DNA of 49,109 nt, from contig CAJUMD010000011.1 of the NCBI GenBank assembly GCA_910587275.1, forward strand, positions 1 through 49,109, read 5' to 3'. The position numbers and the translations under genes were made by a program. Within the stretch, counting starts at the first letter, position 1. Each line of letters opens with the position of its first letter. The notes under the pieces were generated by a model that saw only the letters and a list, made by a program, of their open reading frames with translations, made no database searches and was not told the origin of the DNA. Below are positions 17,346 through 25,675 of this stretch, piece after piece. The stretch comes from an uncultured Kineothrix sp. (GTDB lineage Bacteria; Bacillota; Clostridia; Lachnospirales; Lachnospiraceae).

Positions 17346-18314
17346 ATGGGTGACAGAGGAAACATATTATATTTGGTCGTTCCGTGTTATAACGAGGAAG
17401 AAGCGCTGGAACATACGGCGCGGGTTATGCGGGAGAAAATGGGACGGCTGGTGCGGGAGGGAAAAATTTCCCCGAAAAGTAAAATTATGTTTGTAAATGA
17501 CGGAAGCAGGGACCGTACATGGAATATTATTTCCGGTCTGTGCAGGGAAGACGCCTTCTTTTCGGGCATTTGTTTTTCCAGGAACTACGGGCACCAAAGC
17601 GCGATTCTGTCGGGTATGCTGGAAGCGGCGAAACATGCGGATATGGCAGTGACCATAGATGCGGACTTACAGCAGGACATTGAAGCGCTGGACCTGTTTT
17701 TGGAATGTTACCAAAACGGCGCTGAAATCGTTTACGGCATCCGCAACAACCGGGATTCGGACGGACTTTTCAAAAAGCTGTCGGCGACCTCTTTTTATAA
17801 GCTGATGGGGATGCTTGGCTGCAATGTGATGGAGAACCATGCGGATTACCGGCTGTTATCCAAAGCCGCGCTGGAAGCGCTGACGGAATATAAGGAAGTC
17901 AACCTGTTTTTGCGTGGACTGATTCCCACCATGGGATTCCCTTCGGATGTGGTATATTTTGACGTGAAAAAAAGGGAAGCGGGACATTCCAAGTATACGT
18001 TTAAGAAGATGGTGACGCTGGCGATGGACGGCATCACGTCCATGAGTACCCGTCCCCTTCGTATGATTACCATACTGGGCTTTTTGGTCAGCGTATTCAG
18101 TATCGTGATGATTTTAATCTGTCTGGCGGACTGGCTGACCGGGAGAAACGTGCCGGGTTATACCACGACTTTGGTGGTATCGCTGCTGACGGGCGGACTG
18201 ACCATTTTTTCCCTCGGGGTAGTGGGGGAATACGTGGGGAAAATATATATGGAAACGAAAGCGCGGCCGCGCTATATTATTGAAGCCATGATTTGGAAGG
18301 AGACGGAAGATTGA
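17346..18314 (+). CDS. GtrB/DPM1-type polyprenyl-phosphate glycosyltransferase
   Basis: 322 residues. An N-terminal GT2 domain (YLVVPCYNEEEALEHT, FVNDGSRDRT, SRNYGHQSAILSGM, DADLQQ) is followed by two C-terminal membrane helices (about 232-258 and 270-292, the latter in TLVVSLLTGGLTIFSLGVVG). This is the GtrB layout: it moves a hexose or amino sugar from UDP to undecaprenyl phosphate on the inner face. AAGGAG lies about 13 bases before the ATG. It overlaps the next gene by 4 bases. GtrA at 21062 and the GT-C-like proteins around it would complete a three-component transfer system. Confidence 0.92.
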   Translation: MGDRGNILYLVVPCYNEEEALEHTARVMREKMGRLVREGKISPKSKIMFVNDGSRDRTWNIISGLCREDAFFSGICFSRNYGHQSAILSGMLEAAKHADMAVTIDADLQQDIEALDLFLECYQNGAEIVYGIRNNRDSDGLFKKLSATSFYKLMGMLGCNVMENHADYRLLSKAALEALTEYKEVNLFLRGLIPTMGFPSDVVYFDVKKREAGHSKYTFKKMVTLAMDGITSMSTRPLRMITILGFLVSVFSIVMILICLADWLTGRNVPGYTTTLVVSLLTGGLTIFSLGVVGEYVGKIYMETKARPRYIIEAMIWKETED

Positions 18315-19228
18315 AAGCGATGGATATACATGCGGACGATTATGCCCTGTCGGCGGGGGCATCGGAGGATATTTTGACATGTATCCGTGCAGGCAGGCTG
18401 GACAGTATCAGCGTGCTCACCAATATGTCGTGTTACGGAACATATGCGGGACTTTATGTGGAAGAAAGGAAGTCCGGGACATGGAAAAAGGACCCTCTGC
18501 TTACGGTACACCTGAATTTTATGGAAGGCAGGGCATTGGCGGCACGCGGGGAGGTTGCCGGTCTGGTGGACGGGCGGGGGTATTTTAACCTAAGCTGGGG
18601 AAAACTGTTTCTTTGGAGCTTTTGCCCGTGGAAATACGCCAAAGCCAAAAAAGAGCTGAAAGCAGAGATTAAGGCGCAGACCGCCGGTTTCTTAAAATAT
18701 TTTGGCGGAGAGCAGCCCCTGCGGTTTGACGGACACCAGCATACGCAGATGATTCCTATCGTATACCATGCTCTTTTGGAAGCCATACGGGAGGAAGGAT
18801 ACCGGGTATCTTATATCCGTGTCACGAAAGAACCCATCTTTCCGTTTGCCCGGGAAGCATCCCTTTGGAAAACATACCGTCCGGTGAACTGGGTGAAAAA
18901 TCTGCTGCTCAATGCCCTTTCGCCTGTCATGGAGCGCCGCGTAAGGAAAGTGACGGGGCAGAAGCCCATGTTTCTGTGGGGGGTGCTGCTTAGCGGCAAT
19001 ATGGATGAAAAGCGGGTATCCAAACTGCTTCCTGCCATGAAAAAACAGAGCATGGGAAGGGGAAGGACGCTGGAAATCCTGTTCCATCCGGGGTATTCCA
19101 AACGGGAAGAAATGGGGGAGGAATTTGTCAGTGAAGACGCCAAACGCTTTTACTGTTCGGAGGGAAGGCGCAGGGAGTTTGGCACGGTGATGAACGCAGA
19201 CATTGCATTTCCGCTCCCGAAGTGTTAG
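18311..19228 (+). CDS. YdjC/ChbG-family carbohydrate deacetylase
   Basis: 305 residues from a TTG start at 18311, chosen because GGAAGGAG lies 8 bases upstream and TTGA overlaps the TGA stop of the GtrB-type gene. An ATG at 18320 is the alternative. YdjC metal-site residues are visible: D9-D10 in HADDYALS, H142 and H144 in FDGHQHTQM, and H259 in LFHPGYS. The family removes N-acetyl groups from GlcNAc-containing oligosaccharides using a divalent metal. Tight coupling to the GtrB-type transferase suggests it de-N-acetylates a lipid-linked or nascent GlcNAc. A moderately hydrophobic stretch is present but no signal peptide. Confidence 0.87.
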   Translation: MKAMDIHADDYALSAGASEDILTCIRAGRLDSISVLTNMSCYGTYAGLYVEERKSGTWKKDPLLTVHLNFMEGRALAARGEVAGLVDGRGYFNLSWGKLFLWSFCPWKYAKAKKELKAEIKAQTAGFLKYFGGEQPLRFDGHQHTQMIPIVYHALLEAIREEGYRVSYIRVTKEPIFPFAREASLWKTYRPVNWVKNLLLNALSPVMERRVRKVTGQKPMFLWGVLLSGNMDEKRVSKLLPAMKKQSMGRGRTLEILFHPGYSKREEMGEEFVSEDAKRFYCSEGRRREFGTVMNADIAFPLPKC

Positions 19229-19284
19229 AATAAGACCTAAAGTTTGCGGAAAAACAGGAAAAAACAGGCAGGGGTAAGAACCGA

Positions 19285-21057
19285 GTGGGAAAGATTTTAA
19301 GGAAACTGAACGTTTTACTGGATAAAAAGCAAAAGAGGATTATGGTTTACCTCATATTTGTCATGTTGGTGGGAGCTGCGTTAGAGCTTTTGGGGGTTGG
19401 GATGATCCTGGAAGCGGTGACGGTCATTACGGACCCGGATATCCTGGAGAAAAACGGGATGCTGGCGGATATATACGGCGCGCTTGGCATGGGAAGCATG
19501 ACGGAATTTTCCATGGTCCTTTTGGGGGCGTTAATTGTGGTGTATGCGGTGAAAAACGCTTATCTGTTTTTCCAGAACAAGGTGCAGTTCCGGTTTGTGT
19601 ACAGCAACCAGTTTGCCACTTCCAGGCGGATGATGATTAATTTCATGCAACGGCCATATGAGTATTACCTGAATGCGGATACCTCCGTCATACAAAGAAG
19701 CATTACCTCGGACGTCAATAATATGTACGGGCTGATTTTGAGCCTTTTGCAGTTGGTCAGTGAAATGATTGTCTTTGTCTGTTTAACGGTGTTCTGCCTG
19801 TATAAAGATATCGTCATGACCATGACGGTGGCGGTGCTGTTAATCGTGGTTCTTGCCGTGATTAAATGCGTCTTAAAGCCCATTATGCGCAAGGCGGGGG
19901 AGGAAAACCAGGATTATTACAGCGGACTGTATAAATGGATTGACCAGTCGGTCATGGGCATTAAGGAAATCAAGGTCGCCAACCGGGAAAGCTATTTTAT
20001 CAATGAGTATTGTAAATGCGGGGCGGGATATGTGAGTGCGGTGCAGCGGTACAACCTGTATAATGCGACGCCGCGCCTGTTAATCGAAACAGTGGCAATC
20101 GCCGGAATGATTCTGTATCTGATGTTCCGGCTGGCAGGTGGGACTCCGGTAACGGACATCATGCCCCAGCTTGTCACACTGGCGGCTGCTGCGATGCGGC
20201 TGATTCCAAGCGCCAACCGCATCAATAATTACCTGACTTCCATTTCCTATTTCGAGCCGTTTTTTATGGGGGTTACGGACAACCTGCAGGAGGAAATACG
20301 GGATGAGAGCGTGAACTACGACGAGGCGGCATACCGGGAGAAAAAGCAGGTGGGGAAACTTCCGGTGACGAAGGAAATTCTGTTAAAAGACATTACGTAC
20401 CGGTATCCCAACAGCGATGTCCTGATTTTTCATCATGCCACCATGTGCATTCCGGTGGGAAAGTCGGTGGGTATCGTGGGGACTTCCGGCGCGGGGAAGA
20501 CCACGGTGGTGGATATCCTGCTTGGGCTTTTGCGCCTGCAGGGCGGAAGTATCCTGGCGGACGGTGTGGAAGTAAGGGAGCATTATGAGTCATGGTTAAA
20601 AAATATCGGTTATATTCCGCAGTCCATTTTTATGATTGATTCCACCATCCGCAAAAACGTGGCATTCGGCTGTGCGGATGATGAAATTGACGACGGGAAA
20701 GTCTGGCAGGCGCTGCGGGAAGCGCAGTTGGATGAATTCGTGCGGGGACTGCCGGAGGGGCTGGATACCGGTATCGGGGAGCGGGGTATCCGTATTTCCG
20801 GCGGGCAGAGACAGCGTATCGGTATTGCGAGGGCGTTGTACGAGGACCCGGAAGTGCTGGTACTGGACGAGGCGACCTCGGCGTTGGACAATGAAACGGA
20901 GGCGGCAATCATGGATTCCATTAACCGCCTGCATGGGCGCAAGACATTAATTATCATTGCCCACAGACTCCAGACCATAGAAAAATGCGACATGGTATAC
21001 CGCGTGGAAGACGGACAGGTAGCGGAGGTAAGAAACAATATTCCTAAGATGAGGTAA
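19285..21057 (+). CDS. PglK-like ABC flippase (permease and ATPase)
   Basis: 590 residues with a GTG start. Six-helix ABC membrane domain (about 1-330), then ATPase: Walker A GTSGAGKTT at residues 399-407, signature RISGGQRQRIGIARAL, Walker B VLVLDEATSALD, H-loop IIAHR. Length and overall pattern (ELLGVGMI in helix 1, IGEVDLNL-like periplasmic region absent) resemble PglK/WlaB, which flips lipid-linked oligosaccharides. It lies five bases ahead of GtrA. No Wzx-type flippase is seen in the window, so this is the best candidate for exporting the main lipid-linked glycan. The alternative is a general lipid exporter. Confidence 0.87.
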   Translation: MGKILRKLNVLLDKKQKRIMVYLIFVMLVGAALELLGVGMILEAVTVITDPDILEKNGMLADIYGALGMGSMTEFSMVLLGALIVVYAVKNAYLFFQNKVQFRFVYSNQFATSRRMMINFMQRPYEYYLNADTSVIQRSITSDVNNMYGLILSLLQLVSEMIVFVCLTVFCLYKDIVMTMTVAVLLIVVLAVIKCVLKPIMRKAGEENQDYYSGLYKWIDQSVMGIKEIKVANRESYFINEYCKCGAGYVSAVQRYNLYNATPRLLIETVAIAGMILYLMFRLAGGTPVTDIMPQLVTLAAAAMRLIPSANRINNYLTSISYFEPFFMGVTDNLQEEIRDESVNYDEAAYREKKQVGKLPVTKEILLKDITYRYPNSDVLIFHHATMCIPVGKSVGIVGTSGAGKTTVVDILLGLLRLQGGSILADGVEVREHYESWLKNIGYIPQSIFMIDSTIRKNVAFGCADDEIDDGKVWQALREAQLDEFVRGLPEGLDTGIGERGIRISGGQRQRIGIARALYEDPEVLVLDEATSALDNETEAAIMDSINRLHGRKTLIIIAHRLQTIEKCDMVYRVEDGQVAEVRNNIPKMR

Positions 21058-21061
21058 TCAT

Positions 21062-21502
21062 ATGATAAAGTTTGCAATAAATATGTATAAGAAGTATGAG
21101 GAAGCGGTGAATTACCTGTTTTTCGGTTTCCTGGCATTTGTGGTCAATATGGTGTCATATGCGGGCGCCGCATGGGTATTGGGTGCGGATAACGAAAACG
21201 TGGTATTGGTGTTGGTTTCCACCTCCTTTGCATGGATTGTGTCCGTGCTGTTTGCTTACTGGACGAACCGCACGTTTGTGTTTAAAAGCAAGGTTACCGG
21301 AAAGACAGGGGTTTGGAAGGAATTTTCCGCGTTTGTGGGAGCGCGGATTGTGACGGGCGTGATGGAGCTTGTCATTATGTACCTGATGGTGGACCTTGCA
21401 AACGTCAACGATATGGTTTCCAAATTTGTCTGCAACGTGATAGTCATTGTTTCCAATTATATTTTCAGTAAACTTTGGGTGTTTAAGAAGAAAGAAGCAT
21501 AG
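21062..21502 (+). CDS. GtrA family membrane protein
   Basis: 146 residues with four predicted membrane helices and the GtrA features: NYLFFGFLAFVVNM at the start, SFAWIVSVLFAYWTNRTFVF in the middle, and SKLWVFKKK at the end. GtrA-like proteins act with GtrB to move a polyprenyl-phosphate sugar across the membrane. GAGGTAA lies upstream of the ATG. It sits between the PglK-like ABC protein and an acyltransferase and is three genes from a GtrB-type enzyme. Confidence 0.92.
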   Translation: MIKFAINMYKKYEEAVNYLFFGFLAFVVNMVSYAGAAWVLGADNENVVLVLVSTSFAWIVSVLFAYWTNRTFVFKSKVTGKTGVWKEFSAFVGARIVTGVMELVIMYLMVDLANVNDMVSKFVCNVIVIVSNYIFSKLWVFKKKEA

Positions 21503-21565
21503 GAGCCGGTATGGGGGATGCGGCAGGAGGATGACTCGGATTTGTGTGAAGGAGGGGGAACGCCT

Positions 21566-22717
21566 GTGGGGCAGATGTTTTGGCCGGCCGGAGGGCGGAC
21601 AAAAAGAAAGGCAAATTATGAACTGCTGCGGATTCTGTCGATGGTGATGGTGATTACGCTGCATTATTTAAGCCATACCGGGAGTCTTTTGGAAGCAGGG
21701 GAAGACGCTTCGGGCAGGCAGTTTTTGGGAACGCTGATTGAATCCTTCTGCATTGTGGCGGTGAATGTATATGTGCTCATCAGCGGTTATTTCCTGGTGG
21801 AAGCGGGATTCCGGGTGAAACGGATACTGCTTCTTGCTGCCCAGGTGTTGTTTTATTCGCTGCTGGTCCCCCTTGTGATGCTGGGGATGGGGGGACTTGC
21901 GGGGGAGGAAGGAATCTACCGGATGATTCCTTATGTGTTTCCTTTACAGACCGAGCATTATTGGTTTGCCACTTCTTATGTGCTGCTGTACCTGTTTTCA
22001 CCGCTTTTGAATGCCGCGGTGAAGCATATGGGGAAACGGCAGCTTCAGATTGTGCTTGCCGGGCTGCTTTTGCTGTTTGCCGGAGTGAAAAGCGTGGTGC
22101 CGTTTTATTTTGTGACGGACCGGTTCGGGTATGATTTCGGCTGGTTCCTGTGCGTATATCTTGTGGCGGCTTACCTGCGCCTGTATGGTTTTTCCGTGCT
22201 GCGGACGGCAAAGCGGGCATGGGGATGTTATGCGGGCTGCGCCCTCCTTACGTTTGCCGCCGTGGCAGGGGCATATCTGTTTTGCCGGAAAACGGGGATG
22301 TTTGCGTATTATGTGTCCGTTCCTTTTCATTATAATTATGTGCTCTGCCTGTTTGGCGCCGTTGCGCTGTTTGCCGCCGCAGGGCATTGGAACATCCCGG
22401 CGGGGAAACGGGCGGATGGAATCTGCCGTCTGTCGGCATTTACGTTTGGCGTGTATCTGTTTCATGAGCATTTGGACATACGGAATGTATGGGTGGGATG
22501 GATTGAGGAATTCATGGGACCGGTGTCGGAAACGGGAACCGGCGGATTCCTGGTGCATTTGGCAGTTTCCGTTTTGCTGGTCTATGCGGCGGGGACTTTT
22601 GTGGATGCGGTACGACTGAATATATTCCGGTATCTCCACCGGTATGTGTCAAAAACGCGGCTGGCGGCGGCAGTGCGGAAGCTGGACGGAGCGTTTTTGG
22701 AAGGGAAAGGACGGTAA
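21566..22717 (+). CDS. Acyltransferase 3 family membrane O-acyltransferase
   Basis: 383 residues from a GTG at 21566, chosen because AAGGAGGGGG lies 9 bases upstream. An in-frame ATG at 21518 would add 16 polar residues with no family character. About ten membrane helices; the first holds NYELLRILSMVMVITLHYLS, where the Arg and the His are the conserved acyltransferase-3 (OafA/WecH-type) residues. FGVYLFHEHLDI near the end is also typical. The family transfers acetyl or succinyl groups to sugars of surface polysaccharides. It is likely to decorate the glycan made by this locus. Confidence 0.87.
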   Translation: MGQMFWPAGGRTKRKANYELLRILSMVMVITLHYLSHTGSLLEAGEDASGRQFLGTLIESFCIVAVNVYVLISGYFLVEAGFRVKRILLLAAQVLFYSLLVPLVMLGMGGLAGEEGIYRMIPYVFPLQTEHYWFATSYVLLYLFSPLLNAAVKHMGKRQLQIVLAGLLLLFAGVKSVVPFYFVTDRFGYDFGWFLCVYLVAAYLRLYGFSVLRTAKRAWGCYAGCALLTFAAVAGAYLFCRKTGMFAYYVSVPFHYNYVLCLFGAVALFAAAGHWNIPAGKRADGICRLSAFTFGVYLFHEHLDIRNVWVGWIEEFMGPVSETGTGGFLVHLAVSVLLVYAAGTFVDAVRLNIFRYLHRYVSKTRLAAAVRKLDGAFLEGKGR

Positions 22718-22788
22718 GGAACTGTCCCCGCAGGGATATCGTGGGAGAATGATAAGAGGAAATCCGGGAAAGGAAGGGAGGGGAAATC

Positions 22789-24492
22789 ATGCGCTTACAA
22801 AAAACTGAAAACCGGTTAAGCAAGGTGGTATTTCCGCTGGTGCTATTGGTATTTCCCCTGCTTTTGGCAAATCAGGGCATTGATGTTTCGGATACGACCT
22901 ATTCCCTCGGTTATTACCGTTTTATGGAAGAAATGGATGTAACATGGGTGCTTGCCACTTATCTTGCAAATGTGGCGGGGGCTTTTCTGATGAAGCTGCC
23001 CATGGGGGATACGCTGCTTGGCATGAATTTTTATACCGGGCTTTTGGTGTCGGCAACCGGGCTGCTTTGTTACGCGGCGCTGTCACGGTGGATGCCGGCA
23101 TGGATGGCTTTTGCGGGGGAGCTTACGGCGCTGGCGCTTTGCTGGTGCCCTACCACCATATTGTATAATTATCTGACCTATTTCCTGTTTGCGGCGGGGA
23201 GCCTGTTTCTTGGCAGGGCGCTGTTTACGGGGAAAAGCGTTTGTTATGTGCTGGCGGGTGTCTGTCTTGGGCTGAACGTGACGGTACGGTTTTCCAACCT
23301 GACGGAGGCGGCGCTGATTTTGGCGGTATGGTTTGCCGGCTGGCTGGAGCGCGCGAAACCGGCAGTAACGGTGAAACGGACGGGGCTTTGCCTTGCCGGG
23401 TACCTGGCGGGCTTTGGCGGTGTTCTTCTGCTGATTACGGCAAAATACGGGACGGGCGCTTTCGCCGCCATGGTGGGCAGTCTGTTCGGCATGACGGAGG
23501 AAGCCGCCGACTATACGCTGTGGGGGATGGTTTCGGCGACGGCAGACGCGTACGCGGCAGGACTGAAATGGATGGTTTACATGATTCCCTGCGCGGCAGC
23601 AGGAACCATTATGTTTCTGTTGGAAAAAGGGAAGTATGAAAAGGGTAAGAAACTGCTCTATTGTGCCGGCATCTTGGTGCTGCTGCGGTTTTACTGGGGA
23701 CAGGGCATGTTTTCTTTGCGTTATTATAACGAAGGATGCGTGTTCCAGTGGATGATGCTGTTCCTGATTGTATCGGCGGCGTGTGCGGCGGCGGGGGTAT
23801 CGGGGTATTTTTCCAGAGACCACAGGGTGCGGCTGGCATCGGCGATGGTACTCATCATTCTTTTGGTTACGCCGCTTGGAAGCAACAATTATACGTACCA
23901 GAATATGAATAACCTGTTCCTTATTGCGCCGTATACCGTTTGGGCATGCAGCTGCCTGTTCCGCAAGACGGGGCGGGGAAGCGTGCATTTTCCCTGGCAG
24001 GCGTTTACCGTATTAATTTTGCTTATGACGCTGGTGCAGGGTGTGGGGTTTGGTTTGAACTATGTGTTCCGTGACGGGATTTACGGGGAAACGAGGGATT
24101 CCATGGTGGAAAACAGCCCGGTATTAAAAGGGATGTATACCACGGCGGAAAATGCGGAGAGCCTTACGGGTTTAATCGGTTTCTGCGGGGAAAACGGCGT
24201 GACAAAGACCCCCATCCTGATATGGGGGAACGCGCCGGGGCTGAGTTATATTTTGGATGTGCCTTCGGCTATTTTTACTACATGGCCGGAGATACCGAGC
24301 AATACGTACGGGGCTTTGGACAAGGCGCTGACGGGACTGGACTGGCAGCCGCCGGTGATTCTGCACCACGAAACGGGGAAACCGGTGGTGGAGGGGGAGA
24401 AGACGGATTTGATTATGGATTATATCGAAGCCCATCATTATGTCTGCATTTATGAAAATGCGAATTACCAGGTATACCGGGCAGGACCGTAA
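22789..24492 (+). CDS. Polytopic membrane protein, probable GT-C transferase
   Basis: 567 residues, about eleven hydrophobic segments, and a soluble C-terminal domain (about 440-567). After helix 1 the outer loop has DVSDTTYSLGYYRF, which resembles the catalytic acidic loop of GT-C enzymes; NVTVRFSNL and NYTYQNMNNLF are other polar loops. I cannot assign a named family. GGGAGGGG precedes the ATG. It is placed between the acyltransferase and wecE, so it may transfer a lipid-linked sugar outside the membrane. Confidence in the gene is high and in the function modest. Confidence 0.75.
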   Translation: MRLQKTENRLSKVVFPLVLLVFPLLLANQGIDVSDTTYSLGYYRFMEEMDVTWVLATYLANVAGAFLMKLPMGDTLLGMNFYTGLLVSATGLLCYAALSRWMPAWMAFAGELTALALCWCPTTILYNYLTYFLFAAGSLFLGRALFTGKSVCYVLAGVCLGLNVTVRFSNLTEAALILAVWFAGWLERAKPAVTVKRTGLCLAGYLAGFGGVLLLITAKYGTGAFAAMVGSLFGMTEEAADYTLWGMVSATADAYAAGLKWMVYMIPCAAAGTIMFLLEKGKYEKGKKLLYCAGILVLLRFYWGQGMFSLRYYNEGCVFQWMMLFLIVSAACAAAGVSGYFSRDHRVRLASAMVLIILLVTPLGSNNYTYQNMNNLFLIAPYTVWACSCLFRKTGRGSVHFPWQAFTVLILLMTLVQGVGFGLNYVFRDGIYGETRDSMVENSPVLKGMYTTAENAESLTGLIGFCGENGVTKTPILIWGNAPGLSYILDVPSAIFTTWPEIPSNTYGALDKALTGLDWQPPVILHHETGKPVVEGEKTDLIMDYIEAHHYVCIYENANYQVYRAGP

Positions 24493-24544
24493 GGTCTGCC
24501 GGGGCGGAAAAAGGGCGCTGTGGCAGCGCGGAATGGAGGAGCAT

Positions 24545-25675
24545 ATGATTAACTTTAACGTACCCCCTTTTACGGGGAAGGAAATGGATTATATCCGTCA
24601 GGCGGTGGAAAACCAAAAAATCTGCGGGGACGGTGAATTTACGAAAAAGTGCAGTGAGTGGTTTGAGAAAAGAACCGGGACGGCGAAATGTCTGTTAACC
24701 ACGTCCTGCACCCATGCCACGGAAATGGCGGCGCTTTTGGCGGATATGAAGGAAGGGGATGAGGTCATCATGCCCTCTTATACGTTTGTTTCCACGGCGG
24801 ACGCTTTCGTGCTGCGCGGTGCGAAGGCAGTGTTTGTGGATATCCGCCCGGATACGATGAATATAGACGAGAATCTCATTGAGGATGCCGTTACCGCAAA
24901 AACCAAAGCCATTGCGGTGGTGCATTATGCCGGGGTTGGCTGTGAGATGGATAAAATCATGGAGATTGCAAAGCGCCATAATCTCTATGTGGTGGAGGAT
25001 GCCGCGCAGGGTGTCATGGCATCCTATAAGGGAAAGGCGCTGGGAACCATCGGTGATTTCGGCTGTTTCAGTTTCCATGAAACGAAAAATTACAGTATGG
25101 GCGAAGGGGGGGCGCTGTTAATCCGCGAGGAAAAATACATTGAGAACGCGGAGATTTTCCGGGAAAAGGGAACGGACCGGAGCAAATATTACCGTGGACA
25201 GGTAGATAAGTACCGTTGGATGAATTACGGTTCCTCTTACCTGCCCAGCGATATGAATGCCGCTTATCTGTATGCCCAGTTGGAAATGGCGGACGAAATC
25301 AATCAAATTCGTTTGGCGAGGTGGAACCGTTACCATGAACTTTTGTCCCCGCTTGCGGAGAGCGGAAAAATCGGGATTCCGTATATTCCGGAGGAATGCG
25401 TCCACAATGCCCATATGTTCTATATCAAGACCGGGGACCAGGAGGAACGGGCGGCATTAATCGGATTCCTGAAAGAAAACGGAATCATGGCGGTGTTTCA
25501 TTACGTGCCGCTGCATTCGGCGCCTGCCGGACGAAAATTCGGGCGTTTCCACGGGGAAGATAACTATACCACGAAGGAGAGCGAACGGCTGTTACGGCTT
25601 CCCATGTTTTATAAGCTGACGGAAGGGGAAGTGGATTACATTGCCGGAAAGGTAAAGGAGTTTTATGGGGCTTAA
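24545..25675 (+). CDS. wecE: dTDP-4-amino-4,6-dideoxygalactose transaminase, WecE/RffA
   Basis: 376 residues, very close in pattern to enterobacterial WecE: FTGKEMDYIRQAVENQKICG, CTHATEMAALLADMKEGDEV, IMPSYTFVSTADAFVLRGAK, VHYAGVGCEMD, PLP lysine K181 in FHETKNYSMGEGG, and the C-terminal YTTKESERLLRLPMFY. It aminates dTDP-4-keto-6-deoxy-glucose to dTDP-Fuc4N. GGAGGAG precedes the ATG at 24545. The donor genes rmlA and rmlB are not in the window. The next enzyme in the usual route is an N-acetyltransferase; the only GNAT domain here is two genes downstream (27547). It overlaps the following gene by 11 bases. Confidence 0.95.
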   Translation: MINFNVPPFTGKEMDYIRQAVENQKICGDGEFTKKCSEWFEKRTGTAKCLLTTSCTHATEMAALLADMKEGDEVIMPSYTFVSTADAFVLRGAKAVFVDIRPDTMNIDENLIEDAVTAKTKAIAVVHYAGVGCEMDKIMEIAKRHNLYVVEDAAQGVMASYKGKALGTIGDFGCFSFHETKNYSMGEGGALLIREEKYIENAEIFREKGTDRSKYYRGQVDKYRWMNYGSSYLPSDMNAAYLYAQLEMADEINQIRLARWNRYHELLSPLAESGKIGIPYIPEECVHNAHMFYIKTGDQEERAALIGFLKENGIMAVFHYVPLHSAPAGRKFGRFHGEDNYTTKESERLLRLPMFYKLTEGEVDYIAGKVKEFYGA

